Source: Pseudomonadota bacterium
GTDB lineage: Bacteria; Desulfobacterota; Binatia; Binatales; Binataceae
Length of the DNA stretch: 64,000 bases
Assembly: GCA_021324885.1 (NCBI GenBank)
Contig: JAJPIF010000013.1
Coordinates: forward strand, 92,104-156,103
Reading direction: 5' to 3'
This document shows, in pieces, positions 9,090 to 17,734 of this stretch (the first letter of the stretch is position 1; every line of letters begins with the position of its first letter). A model generated the notes under the pieces. That model ran no database searches, was not told the DNA's origin, and worked only from the letters and a program-made list of their open reading frames with translations. The position numbers and the translations under genes are program-made.

Positions 9090-9578
9090 ATGAAACGCTC
9101 GTTGGCGTCCGCAGGTGGCGCCGTGTTGGTCTTTGTCCTGGTCTCGATAGCGTGGCCGCAGAGCTTTGGCCGGTCGGCCGACATTCGGCGCCCGTTTGAC
9201 CGGGTTCGCGCGTCTATGTTGAATTACTTCTCACCCGCCGGCATGCATGATTTTCAAATCGTGTCGCAAAGCTCGACGAAGTCCAGGGCCGAGATCGTGG
9301 CCCGACGCACCGTGCGGGACAAGCTGGAATGGCCGGAATTGGCCTACTGCAAGTTGCCCGGAATGCAGATGATGTACACACTGCAGCAGGGCAACGTCAC
9401 GGTCCGCGTCAAAATGGATCGGGAAAGCGCCAATCGCACCTATGTCAGCGTGATTCCGCAATTCGAGGGCGTCTACCAATTCGCCGGCAACCAAACGACC
9501 CTTAAATGCACCTCCCAAGGCGCGCTGGAAAAGGACATCCTGAGCGCCGCCGGCGCCAGCGCGGCCGATCTGAATTAA
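9090..9578 (+). CDS. Hypothetical secreted protein
   Basis: This 162-residue protein opens with a signal-peptide-like stretch (MKRSLASAGGAVLVFVLVSI, then a polar region). The rest is mixed alpha-beta with two cysteines (YCKLPGM and LKCTS) that could form a disulphide after export. I do not recognise a family. The ATG at 9090 has AAAGGAG a few bases upstream, so it is preferred over an upstream TTG in the same frame. It is read divergently from the glycosyltransferase, with about 250 bases of non-coding DNA between them. Confidence 0.65.
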   Translation: MKRSLASAGGAVLVFVLVSIAWPQSFGRSADIRRPFDRVRASMLNYFSPAGMHDFQIVSQSSTKSRAEIVARRTVRDKLEWPELAYCKLPGMQMMYTLQQGNVTVRVKMDRESANRTYVSVIPQFEGVYQFAGNQTTLKCTSQGALEKDILSAAGASAADLN

Positions 9579-9739
9579 ATCGACATCGTTTGGTTGCGGG
9601 CTTTTGCGAAATTCAGCTCGTTCTTATCCAAACGCGCGCGGAGGAGTGGACGCTGCTCTTGATCCGCGCAATGCCGAAGCCTGCTATTCGCGTGCTTGTC
9701 AGATTGCAATTTTGTATACTTTGTGTGATCGCAACGTTA

Positions 9740-10903
9740 ATGGAAAGGGCGCTGGTTCTCGATAAACGGGCCGGGACTCTGGCAATTCAGGCTTGCCGTG
9801 CGCTGGCCCGCCGAGGATATCGCGTTGATATCTTCGGTATGGACGGATCCATCGCTTTCAACTCGAAGTATTGCTCGCGCAGCCTGGCACTGCCCTTCTG
9901 GGAGCCGCAACGCGTCGCAGATTGCCTCAAACAGATATTTGCGGCTACCCGCTACGACGCCATCTATTTATGTAACGAGGAAATCCTCGCGATTATCCCG
10001 CTGTTGGAGTCGGTCCCCGCAGCTCTCCCCATACCTGAAGCTCCGGCAATCCGGACGCTGCTCAGCAAGCATGAAACTCTGGATCGGGTACGCCAGCACG
10101 GTGTCCCTGCCCCGTTCACTGTCGTCCCTAAAGACGAAAAGGAAGCGCAAGAGGCTGCCCGCGAGATGAAGCTGCCGTTCCTGATCAAAGGTGAGCGCGG
10201 CGATAACGGCAAGAATCTGCGGATGGTACGCAACCTCAGGAGTCTTGCACCCCTTTACCGGGAGATTGCGCGGATCGAGGAGCCTTACGGCGGCAGGCCG
10301 GCACTCCAGCAGATTGTCAAAGGCCAGGCCTACTCAGTGGGTGGTCTCTTCCACCAGGGACGCCCGCTTAGACTGTGCGCCCATCGAAAGCTCCTCACCT
10401 ATCCGCGCGACGGCGGCGTGACCGTCAAGGGCGTAACCGAAAGGCCCGATCAGCTGCTGGAAGAAACCGGCAAGGCTTTCGCTGCTTTTCAATACACCGG
10501 GCTGGGACATGCCGAGTTCATCCGGGATCAGAACGATGGTGATTTCAAATTTATCGAGATCAATCCCAGGGTGTGGGGCAGTATCGGGATTGCCGAGCAC
10601 GCCGGCGTTGACCTCTATGGCGCCTACCATGAACTCGTCGCGGGACGGCCGGTCGCGCAAAACCTCGATTACCGCGAAGGTATTGTCTACCATCGCTTCT
10701 CCGCGGAAATGCAGCTAATCGCCGAAAGTCCCGCGCGCCTGCCCGGATTCCTCAAGGATGCGATAAACCCGCGCGTCACTTCCGACTTTTGCTGGTCCGA
10801 TCTCGGCCCCTACGTAGCCGCGATACGTTCGCGCTACTCCCACAGGAAGCCCGGAGCTTCATCGCTTCAGGTGATCGAATTGGATCGGGCTGCGCGCCAG
10901 TGA
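9740..10903 (+). CDS. ATP-grasp family ligase of unknown substrate
   Basis: This protein of about 387 residues has the ATP-grasp architecture: an N-terminal Rossmann-like part (MERALVLDKRAGTLAIQACR), a lysine-bearing strand (PFLIKGERGDNGKN), an adenine-binding region, and the Mg-binding end FKFIEINPRVWGSIGIAEH, whose Glu and Asn are the usual metal ligands. It most resembles carboxylate-amine/thiol ligases related to carbamoyl-phosphate synthase or RimK-like enzymes. The frame stays open upstream (an ATG at 9671 would add 23 residues), but an AT-rich, promoter-like stretch lies at 9700-9740 and favours the later start. It has no operon partner that would reveal its substrate. Confidence 0.78.
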   Translation: MERALVLDKRAGTLAIQACRALARRGYRVDIFGMDGSIAFNSKYCSRSLALPFWEPQRVADCLKQIFAATRYDAIYLCNEEILAIIPLLESVPAALPIPEAPAIRTLLSKHETLDRVRQHGVPAPFTVVPKDEKEAQEAAREMKLPFLIKGERGDNGKNLRMVRNLRSLAPLYREIARIEEPYGGRPALQQIVKGQAYSVGGLFHQGRPLRLCAHRKLLTYPRDGGVTVKGVTERPDQLLEETGKAFAAFQYTGLGHAEFIRDQNDGDFKFIEINPRVWGSIGIAEHAGVDLYGAYHELVAGRPVAQNLDYREGIVYHRFSAEMQLIAESPARLPGFLKDAINPRVTSDFCWSDLGPYVAAIRSRYSHRKPGASSLQVIELDRAARQ

Positions 10904-11139
10904 CGTTGTCTTTGCTTCCCTCTCCCGCGGTCACGATCACCTCCGCGCCCGACCTGCATCCTCATTGATGACGCCTATTCATCCGGATGTTGCGGTAAAT
11001 AGCGAAGCAACTGTGTTTGGATCGAGTCGCAGCCGGCTTACCGGCCCAAGCCGGCGCGCTCGCGAGCCGCGATCGCAAATGGCAGCCTTCGAAGTAAAAT
11101 CACCCAAGCCGCGATGCCAGCTGGGATTTGACTCACGGG

Positions 11140-11514
11140 TTAGAGATCATCATCATCGCCGCCGCCAAAGTCACTGTCACCCTCGTCCCCCAGATCGCCG
11201 CCGCGCTCCAGTTCTTCGACCGCCTGATCGAACTCGGGACCGCCGAATTCGTCGCCCATCTCCTTGCCCATCTTCCTCATCAAACGGGCTACGCTCCTGG
11301 GATCGTTTTCGTCAAGGTCGCCGAAATTGGACGGATCGCCAAGGGCGTCAAGCCGGGCCTCTTCACTGCGCGGCATCGCAAAACGCGACATCAAACGCCG
11401 CAGCTTGCGGCCCCCGCAATGGCGGCACACCTCATCCACCTTCTCGCTGACCCGCAGCGTCAGGATACTGCTGCGTTTACCGCAATTTCCGCATTCGTAC
11501 TCATAGATCGGCAT
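11140..11514 (-). CDS. FmdB-type zinc ribbon protein
   Basis: This 124-residue protein starts MPIYEYECGNCGKRSS and has a second cysteine pair CRHCGG, giving the CxxC-x(n)-CxxC zinc ribbon of the FmdB family. The tail is acidic and ends in a run of Gly and Asp. The family is often found with regulatory or amidase genes, but its molecular role is poorly known. The ATG at 11514 is the family-typical start; an in-frame extension to 11556 is rejected. It stands alone between the ATP-grasp gene and the ECF transporter. Confidence 0.85.
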   Translation of the reverse strand: MPIYEYECGNCGKRSSILTLRVSEKVDEVCRHCGGRKLRRLMSRFAMPRSEEARLDALGDPSNFGDLDENDPRSVARLMRKMGKEMGDEFGGPEFDQAVEELERGGDLGDEGDSDFGGGDDDDL

Positions 11515-11906
11515 ACGCCTGACTCCTTCCTGAGAAAACCCAATCCCTGCACTCACCCATCAGACGGGGAAACCCGGCGCAGACTCTCCGCGAGCCACTA
11601 AAAGTGTTCCCCAGCCAACAAACATAAGCAAGTTCCCGGTTTTGTGCTGCTCGCCGGGCGCCGGACCGAGAAACAACGCGCCTTCGTCCCTCGCCGGTCA
11701 GTGGATCGGAAAGGCGCACCCGTTGCCGGAACTATAATCGGCCAGGCCTTGCGTCCGCGCGCGTTCGCCAATGCCTTCGACGCCGCGATAAGGCCGGCAA
11801 TCCCCAATTGGATTGGACAAGCAGGCTTGGCATACTCAATAGTCGTGAGTTCGCGCCTTTTTCCGTTAATAGCGGAGCCGCTTGCGCGTATCGGGAACCC
11901 GTCGCC
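11515..11906. other. Intergenic region upstream of the ECF transporter
   Basis: About 390 bases lie between the divergent FmdB and ECF S-component genes. A sigma70-like promoter is proposed at 11808-11836. I looked for TPP, cobalamin and preQ1 riboswitch cores by eye and saw no convincing one. No protein-like frame stands out. Confidence 0.5.
11808..11836 (+). promoter_or_regulatory. Candidate sigma70 promoter of the ECF transporter operon
   Basis: TTGGAT at 11808-11813 and CATACT at 11831-11836 are separated by 17 bases, and the surrounding DNA is less GC-rich than average. It lies about 70 bases ahead of the proposed GTG start of the S component. The hexamers deviate from consensus, so this is only a candidate. 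Confidence 0.35.
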
Positions 11907-12692
11907 GTGAGTGAACTGCGCTCGATGTGGAGCAACACCCGCATGGTGGTGCTCAGCGCGATTTGTGCCGCACTGTATGCCGCCGTGCTGGTGCCGTTCA
12001 AAGTGGTGCCCCTGATTCCCGGCGTAACGGAAATGCGCCCAGCCAACGCAATTCCCGTGGTCTGCTCATTCATGTTCGGCCCGGCCGCCGCCTGGGGCGC
12101 CGGTATCGGCAACATGATTGGCGATTTCTTCGGCGGCGTCGGACCCGCCGACATCTTCGGCTTCTTCGCCAATGTCGTTTACGGTTACGTGCCCTACAAG
12201 GTGTGGCAGGTGATGGCGCCGGGTGAACCGCCAATCATTCGCTCCCCCCTTACGGCGGCGAAATTCGTTATCGCCTGCCTGCTGGCGAGCACGTTTTGCG
12301 CGGACATCGTCGGATGGGGCGAGAACCTCCTTGCTCTGCGGCCGTTCCTGATGTTGGGCAATGCGATCGTTTTCAACAATATGCTCGCCGCGATCTTGCT
12401 GGGTCCTTTTCTGCTCGCCGCGATTTACCCGCGCGTCAAAGCAGGCCACCTGTTGTACGAGGACTTGATGCCCGAACATCAGGTGCTGCCGTCAAAAACG
12501 GCATGGCTGGGAATGCTGCTCCTTACCGCCGGCGTGCTGGGTGCATGGCTGACCGGCAACCTGATCTCGACCGGCTACTGGAGGCCGCATACGCTGCCCG
12601 CCAGCATGACGCAGCCGCCCTACGATCGCGCCATTGCTATCGTCGTGACTCCATTGGTCGGGTTGGCCACCCTCGGATTGGCCTTGATGTAA
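11907..12692 (+). CDS. ECF transporter S component (substrate-binding membrane subunit)
   Basis: This protein of about 261 residues has six or more hydrophobic helices. Early segments (VVLSAICAALYAAVLVPF and RPANAIPVVCSFMFGPAAA) fit the vitamin-binding S subunits of energy-coupling-factor transporters. It is followed by a fused double ATPase and an EcfT-like subunit. The order S, fused ATPase, T recalls the thiamine/HMP transporter YkoEDC, but no TPP riboswitch was seen, so substrate is open. The start is uncertain: GTG at 11907 is chosen, with ATG at 11925 possible; a TTG-initiated extension to 11808 would overlap the promoter candidate. Confidence 0.75.
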   Translation: MSELRSMWSNTRMVVLSAICAALYAAVLVPFKVVPLIPGVTEMRPANAIPVVCSFMFGPAAAWGAGIGNMIGDFFGGVGPADIFGFFANVVYGYVPYKVWQVMAPGEPPIIRSPLTAAKFVIACLLASTFCADIVGWGENLLALRPFLMLGNAIVFNNMLAAILLGPFLLAAIYPRVKAGHLLYEDLMPEHQVLPSKTAWLGMLLLTAGVLGAWLTGNLISTGYWRPHTLPASMTQPPYDRAIAIVVTPLVGLATLGLALM

Positions 12693-12704
12693 AAAGTCGC
12701 CGAC

Positions 12705-14477
12705 GTGAACGCCACCAACGTCAAAACCGCATTGCCAAGCGAAGGCGCAAAGGATTTGGCCGCCCTTGCCGAACCTGCCGATGCGGTCGCCCTGGAAGAC
12801 GTCAGCTTCACCTATCGATCGGCCGGGCGTCCCGCCCTCGCCGAGGTGTGCTTTACCCAGCGCGCGGGCGAGATGATCGGCATTATGGGCGCATCGGGCG
12901 CGGGCAAATCCAGCCTCGTCAAATGCCTCAACGCGATCATCCCCGGTTTCGAACACGGCCACTTCCGCGGGGTCGTGCAAATCCATGGCCGCGCGGTCAA
13001 AGACGTCACGGTTGGCCAGATGGCGCCGATAGTCGGAATGGTTTTCCAGGACTTCGAGGCGCAGCTCTTTTCCACCAATGTTGCCCATGAAGTCGCCTTT
13101 GCAATGGAACAAATCGGGCTGCCGCCAGACGAAATCCGCAGGCGCCTGGAACCTGCGCTGGCCGCAGTCGGCCTGGCCGGTTTCGCGGATCGCGATCCGA
13201 CCTCGCTGTCGGGCGGCGAAAAGCAGCGCCTGGCAATCGCCTCGGTGCTTGCTTTGCGCCCCTCCGTGATCGCGCTGGACGAGCCGACCACCGATCTCGA
13301 TCCCGAGGGCCGCGCCGAGGTTTTCGCCCTGATCCGCAAGCTTCGCGAAACCGGAATCAGCCTGATTGTCGTCGAGCACGAAACCGAGGAGATGCGCGAA
13401 TGCGACCGCATCGTGGTGCTGCGCGACGCCCAAATCATTATCGATCAGCCGCCGGATCGAGTGCTGTCGGATGCGGCCCTGCTGGCTGGCTGTGGTATTC
13501 GCCCACCAGGGCTCAATCAGGCTCTGTGGGCGCTGGGGATTGACGCGCACGCCCGCAGCGTCGACGAAGCCGAAGCCCTGATTCGCCGCTCATTCCCCTC
13601 GCTCCCGCCCCTCGAATGGGCCGCGGATCAATCCAGTTCGGCCCCGGAGTGCATCAGCTCAGATGGCGGCAGCGCGCCGGCGCTGGTCGAGGTCGAGAAT
13701 ATTACGCATGTATATGGCGGAACAGTACGCGCCCTGGATCAGGTCAGCCTGACCATAAATGAGGGTGACTTCGTCGCGATCATCGGCCAGAACGGGTCGG
13801 GCAAGACCACCCTCGCCAAGCATATCGCCGGCCTGCTCAAACCCGCTTCCGGACGTGTCAAGCTTGCAGGCCGCGACCGCGCCTCGATGCGTCCGGTCGA
13901 GGCGGCCTCGCTGGTCGGATACGTGTTCCAAAATCCCGACCATCAGATTTTCGCCGGCACCGTCGGCGAGGAAGTGGCATTCGGCCCGCGCAATTTCGGC
14001 CTGCCCGCCAGCGAGATCGAGCGCCGCTGCGAACGGGTGCTCAAGGCGGTGGGGCTCGAGTCGATGCGCGACAGGGACCCGTTCCTGCTCGGACGCGGCG
14101 AGCGCCAGCGCCTGGCCGTCGCCAGTATCCTCGTCCTGGAACCGCGGCTGCTGATCCTCGATGAGCCCACCACCGGGCTGGATTATCCGCAGCAGCGCCG
14201 CATGATGGAATTGATCGGCGAACTCAACCGCACCGGCACGGCGATCGTGATTATCACTCATACGCCATGGCTGGTGGCCGAATATGCCCGCCGCGCAATC
14301 CTGATGCGCAAGGGCCGCAAGTTGTTCGACGGTGCCGTGCGCGACCTCTTCAGCCGCGAGGATTTGCTCGCCAGCGCCGCCTTCAGAGTCCCCGAGGTCA
14401 CGCAACTGGCGCGCCGTTTCGGCGTCAGCGCTTTGACCGCCGCTGAACTGGCAGCCGCGCTGCGCGGGAGCCGTTGA
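12705..14477 (+). CDS. Fused double ATPase of an ECF transporter (EcfA-EcfA)
   Basis: This 590-residue cytoplasmic protein contains two ABC ATPase domains. Domain 1 has Walker A GASGAGKSS (~62-70), signature LSGGEKQR (~168) and Walker B VIALDEPT. Domain 2 has Walker A GQNGSGKTT (~362-370), a degenerate signature LLGRGERQR (~461) and Walker B LLILDEPT. Fusion of the two EcfA subunits is known in YkoD-like proteins. The start is GTG, 12 bases after the S-component stop. Its TGA overlaps the ATG of the EcfT gene by one base. ATP hydrolysis should drive vitamin-type substrate uptake together with the neighbours. Confidence 0.9.
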   Translation: MNATNVKTALPSEGAKDLAALAEPADAVALEDVSFTYRSAGRPALAEVCFTQRAGEMIGIMGASGAGKSSLVKCLNAIIPGFEHGHFRGVVQIHGRAVKDVTVGQMAPIVGMVFQDFEAQLFSTNVAHEVAFAMEQIGLPPDEIRRRLEPALAAVGLAGFADRDPTSLSGGEKQRLAIASVLALRPSVIALDEPTTDLDPEGRAEVFALIRKLRETGISLIVVEHETEEMRECDRIVVLRDAQIIIDQPPDRVLSDAALLAGCGIRPPGLNQALWALGIDAHARSVDEAEALIRRSFPSLPPLEWAADQSSSAPECISSDGGSAPALVEVENITHVYGGTVRALDQVSLTINEGDFVAIIGQNGSGKTTLAKHIAGLLKPASGRVKLAGRDRASMRPVEAASLVGYVFQNPDHQIFAGTVGEEVAFGPRNFGLPASEIERRCERVLKAVGLESMRDRDPFLLGRGERQRLAVASILVLEPRLLILDEPTTGLDYPQQRRMMELIGELNRTGTAIVIITHTPWLVAEYARRAILMRKGRKLFDGAVRDLFSREDLLASAAFRVPEVTQLARRFGVSALTAAELAAALRGSR

Positions 14478-15262
14478 TGCCGATTTATCTGTACCTGGAT
14501 CGCCGCACCTTTATCCATCGGCTCCATCCGACGGTGAAAATCCTCGCCGTCGTCGCAATTTTCTGGTCGGTGTACTGGGTGGACAATCCGCTCTGGCTGC
14601 TGCCGTTGGGCGTCCTCTTGATGGCCGGGGCGCAGCTCACCCGCGCATGGCCTAATTTTTACAGTCTGCGATGGCTCTTCGTGCTGCTGGTCTTCGCCAC
14701 CACGCTGACTTGGACTATTTTCTACCGCCAGGGCAAACCGCTGCTTCACCTGGGGCCCCTGTTCGTGAGCCGCGCCTCGTTGGAGTACGGATTGGGCCGG
14801 GGAATCAAACTGGCGGAACTGCTGGCCACCTCGGTGTTGTTCCTCTCCACCACCAAGGTCGAAGAGTTCGCCTTTGGCCTTGGGGAGCTCGGAGTTCCCT
14901 ACCGCGTCGGCTTCGCGATCACGCTGGCATTCCGTCTGGTCCCGCTCTTTATCGATTCAGCCCTCACCGTGGTCCAGGCTCAGTCGCTGCGCGGATATGA
15001 TTTCGATAGCGGCAGCCTGATTACCAGGGTCAGGCGTTACGTGCCGGTCACGGTGCCGGTCTTCATGGGCGCCCTGCGCAAGGCCAACAACATGGCGATG
15101 GCGCTGGAGGCGCGCGGGTTCGGCTATGGCACGCGTCCGACCAGCCACGTCCATTACGAAATCCGCCCACTCGATATTCTGACGCTAATCGGCGTAATCC
15201 TGCTGGGCGCCGCCTATTTCCTGATCTATTACACCGGCCACGGCGCGATAGCGCCGGGCTAG
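14477..15262 (+). CDS. ecfT: ECF transporter transmembrane coupling subunit EcfT
   Basis: This 261-residue membrane protein with about five helices matches EcfT/CbiQ proteins. It opens MPIYLYLDRRTFIHRLHPTVK, a typical EcfT N-terminus. The two coupling-helix motifs with Ala-Arg-Gly-like signatures appear as SLRGYDFDSGS and MALEARGFGYGTR. EcfT links the ATPases to the S component. The ATG shares its A with the ATPase stop, which implies translational coupling and a three-gene operon. Confidence 0.88.
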   Translation: MPIYLYLDRRTFIHRLHPTVKILAVVAIFWSVYWVDNPLWLLPLGVLLMAGAQLTRAWPNFYSLRWLFVLLVFATTLTWTIFYRQGKPLLHLGPLFVSRASLEYGLGRGIKLAELLATSVLFLSTTKVEEFAFGLGELGVPYRVGFAITLAFRLVPLFIDSALTVVQAQSLRGYDFDSGSLITRVRRYVPVTVPVFMGALRKANNMAMALEARGFGYGTRPTSHVHYEIRPLDILTLIGVILLGAAYFLIYYTGHGAIAPG

Positions 15263-16294
15263 TCTCCTGAGCCTCGCGCAAATCATCCGCGCATTCCACA
15301 CCCCTTCTCCAGGCAACCAATCGCTCATCGGCTTGTAGCGGTCGAGCCCGCTCCGCGCTGGCGGCCGCGGACCCCGGCGGTGCTCCGCCGCGCTATTTCG
15401 CGGTACCAACGAGCGGCGTTCCAGGCATCATGAGGTTTTCTCAAAATCAGGACGGATTTTGACGTCGTTCTTCTCAGAAGTGAAAACGGGCTGCATATTT
15501 GCGATTTCGATACCGGCATCCAAACCATAAATTCGGAAGGCTTTTTATTCTGAACTTCAGCAGGGTGCGGAAAAAGTCGAGATGCGCGTTTATCTATAGA
15601 TGCTGCGTTCCGCACCCTCGATAAAAGATGGCTGCTTTCCGTTACTTGTCTCCCCCTGGGACAGACCAGAGTGAGGTGAGCAGTCCGCAGAAAATCTTTT
15701 TGCGGCAACCTGCTGGAAGTTTGGTTGAACTCGTCGGCAATTGACTAATTGCAAAATAACGTTCGGCAGGTTTAATCGCAGCTTTTGAGGTATTTAGAGG
15801 GGTATTCAGATTCAAGAGTCGGCACGCCACGTGCTCAAGAATTTGCAGCGCCAGGAGCGGGCGACGTCTGTTCGCTGCCCGCAGGGAGCACTGCCAGATG
15901 CGAGGAGAAGTTGTCAGTTTGCCACGACGGCGGCGCGAAACCAGATCCGAATGGTTGTCCTCTCCTCGTGGAGAGAACGCGTGGGGGAGGCGGCGGCGCT
16001 CTGCCGTTGTCCTAACACTCAAGCCCACAGCACTGAAACACCGCGTCTCTTTCGCCTCGCTCACGCAGACAGCGGCTCGTGTCGCATTATCTGTGTTGGT
16101 AGCCGCATTATTGTTTTGGATGACTTTTACGATCGCCGGGAACCTGGCTGAGAGGTGGCGTGTCGATATTCCCCAACTCGTCCAACTGTGGTGAATTGCG
16201 TCGCTTTGCCGTGCACAGAGCCATAGAAACCAACCTCTGAGAAGAAGAGCAACCGAATCGAAGAAGAGATTTGCATGACCTTAAGGAGACAGCC
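15263..16294. other. Gene-poor kilobase with a MITE-like inverted repeat
   Basis: About 1 kb separates ecfT from the next credible gene. It is lower in GC than the flanks in its middle part. It holds an imperfect terminal-inverted-repeat element (listed separately) and a small CTCTCC/GGAGAG hairpin near 15959-15975. Open frames here (for example at 15898-16194 on the plus strand, which ends with one hydrophobic helix) lack ribosome sites and protein-like composition, and I do not call them genes. Confidence 0.5.
15553..15722. repeat. MITE-like element with imperfect terminal inverted repeats
   Basis: The stretch at 15553-15576 (AACTTCAGCAGGGTGCGG plus A-run and G) is the near reverse complement of 15696-15722 (CTTTTTGCGGCAACCTGCTG plus GAAGTT). 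Inside, GGGTGCGGAA (from about 15563) and TTCCGCACCC (from about 15609) form a perfect inner inverted repeat. The total is ~170 bases with no coding capacity, as expected for a miniature inverted-repeat element or an IS remnant. No clear target duplication was found. Confidence 0.35.
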
Positions 16295-16522
16295 ATGAAC
16301 CGCATGAGAATTCTGGGCAAATCCGGCGACACTGAATTCAGGTGGGATCCGACAACCGGTCAGGGCCTGAGGGCGGCCAAGCTTGTGTTCGATGAAAAGA
16401 CCCGCAGCTCACGCTACCTGGCGTTCATCGAAGGTCCGAGCGGGGACGGTGTCAGGATGATCCGACAGTTCGACCCGGACGCCGAATCTATCATTCTGAC
16501 GCCGCGGCTGATCGGAGGTTGA
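16295..16522 (+). CDS. Small hypothetical protein
   Basis: This 75-residue protein has AAGGAG eight bases before its ATG, a strong argument that it is expressed. The composition is soluble, charged and protein-like (TEFRWDPTTGQGLRAAKLVF, then RYLAFIEGPSGDG). No signal peptide, helix or known motif is visible. It stands alone between the gene-poor zone and the convergent membrane protein at 16774. I do not recognise a family. Confidence 0.55.
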   Translation: MNRMRILGKSGDTEFRWDPTTGQGLRAAKLVFDEKTRSSRYLAFIEGPSGDGVRMIRQFDPDAESIILTPRLIGG

Positions 16523-16773
16523 ATCTGGAACTTGCACACAGCCGCGCGCTTGATCTCTCGGTGCGCGCCCCTCGCACCTACCTGGTTGTGGGAGTCGCGG
16601 TCCAAACCGACCGGTACAACTAACCTGTGCAAATCCACAGATAACCCATGGGGACAGGGCGGAGTGTTCCACAGCGCGGAGAAGCGCTTATTCGGCGAGA
16701 ATGGCCCACCACCCTGACGGCTGCGTGGGCGCAGCTCGGCACGCGCGCGAGCGCGTGCCGAGAGAGGCACCCG

Positions 16774-17403
16774 TCAACCGATCAGATCGGCGAGCAAACC
16801 TGAACTGGCGGCGCTGTCCAAAAGCAGGTAGGTCCCCAGCGCCAGGAAGGCCGCAGCGGCCAGGATGGTGGGCTGCAAATGGGCAAGGCCGAGGATGCCG
16901 AGCGTAATCAGGGCAATGCCGACCAGGATTGAGGCCGTGTTGTCCGATCCCCCCACCAACGCCGTCCGTTCGGAATCGGCCATTCCGAGCGCTCTGATCT
17001 GAGCCTTGGCGGCAAAGTCCAAAAGAACCGCCGCACCGAAGACAACCAACGCGATCGGGATCAAAGTGTCGGTCGCAATCCCCAGAATTGCCAGGATTCC
17101 CAGCACCACGCCTGCAGCCCCACCCAGAGCCCCGGCATTCAGCCCGCCCGATGACTGTCGAACCGGCTCCTCACGTGCCTGTAGGCGGAGCATTCTGGCA
17201 TATCTGACGCTTAAACTTGCGCCCTCCGTCATTAATGCGACGCCGCCTACGATCACGGCGATCGAGTCCAAAACAGCGGGATCGAGGGCAGCCAGAGCCA
17301 AAATCCCCAAGACAATCAAGGCGACCCCCGCGCCCGACTGCTCGCTCATAATACCCGGGCCAGCTTCGAGAAACCCTCGTTTGGCGGTTTCTGTCATTGC
17401 CAT
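16774..17403 (-). CDS. Six-helix membrane protein made of three repeated hairpins
   Basis: This 209-residue hydrophobic protein is built from three similar units of two membrane helices: GVALIVLGILALAALDP..., GVVLGILAILGIATDTL... and GIALITLGILGLAHLQP..., each followed by a second helix rich in Gly and Ala. The pattern recalls HdeD/DUF308-like proteins, which share repeated Gly-rich hairpins, but that link is only a resemblance. GGAGG lies ten bases before the ATG at 17403. A one-helix small protein is encoded just upstream on the same strand. Confidence 0.65.
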   Translation of the reverse strand: MAMTETAKRGFLEAGPGIMSEQSGAGVALIVLGILALAALDPAVLDSIAVIVGGVALMTEGASLSVRYARMLRLQAREEPVRQSSGGLNAGALGGAAGVVLGILAILGIATDTLIPIALVVFGAAVLLDFAAKAQIRALGMADSERTALVGGSDNTASILVGIALITLGILGLAHLQPTILAAAAFLALGTYLLLDSAASSGLLADLIG

Positions 17404-17452
17404 GATTTTTTAACCTCCTATTTCAGCTACTGCTATAAATTGTTTGGCCTTG

Positions 17453-17620
17453 TCACGTGCTAAACCTTCGCCACACCAAAAGCGCGCTTCCGATAACCAC
17501 CGATGCGACCAGCGCCGCACCCCATCGATTCCATCCCAGGGGCCAGGACCTTCCTTTTGTTACTGAGGCCCGGTCCTTCTCGTCGTTTCCAGCGTTCCTT
17601 ATCTCCGCGTCACTCGCCAT
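17453..17620 (-). CDS. Small single-helix membrane protein
   Basis: This 55-residue protein has a charged N-terminal half (MASDAEIRNAGNDEKDRASV) and a C-terminal membrane helix (GAALVASVVIGSALLVW) ending in basic residues, so it is probably a tail-anchored or bitopic protein. GGAGG sits nine bases before the ATG at 17620; a longer in-frame reading to 17707 lacks a ribosome site. It is 49 bases upstream of the six-helix protein on the same strand, so the two may be co-expressed. No family recognised. Confidence 0.55.
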   Translation of the reverse strand: MASDAEIRNAGNDEKDRASVTKGRSWPLGWNRWGAALVASVVIGSALLVWRRFST

Positions 17621-17734
17621 TGTTGTAAACCTCCGTGCTGATTGTCGAAGACCGCTACTGATGAAGTAGTTGAGCATCGAACGTGCCAGCCTGCTGCACG
17701 AAGACATGCCCCAGTCCGCTCAGCGAGGACACGA

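Noticed and set aside
9696..9720. TTGTCA and TATACT as a promoter for the ATP-grasp gene
   Set aside because: The spacer is only 13 bases, too short for a normal sigma70 promoter; only the AT-richness was used.
11557..11906. Vitamin riboswitch upstream of the ECF operon
   Set aside because: No TPP, cobalamin or preQ1 core was recognised by eye.
15898..16194. Plus-strand open frame with a C-terminal hydrophobic helix
   Set aside because: No ribosome site, Arg-rich unlike proteins, overlaps a REP-like hairpin; composition fits non-coding DNA.
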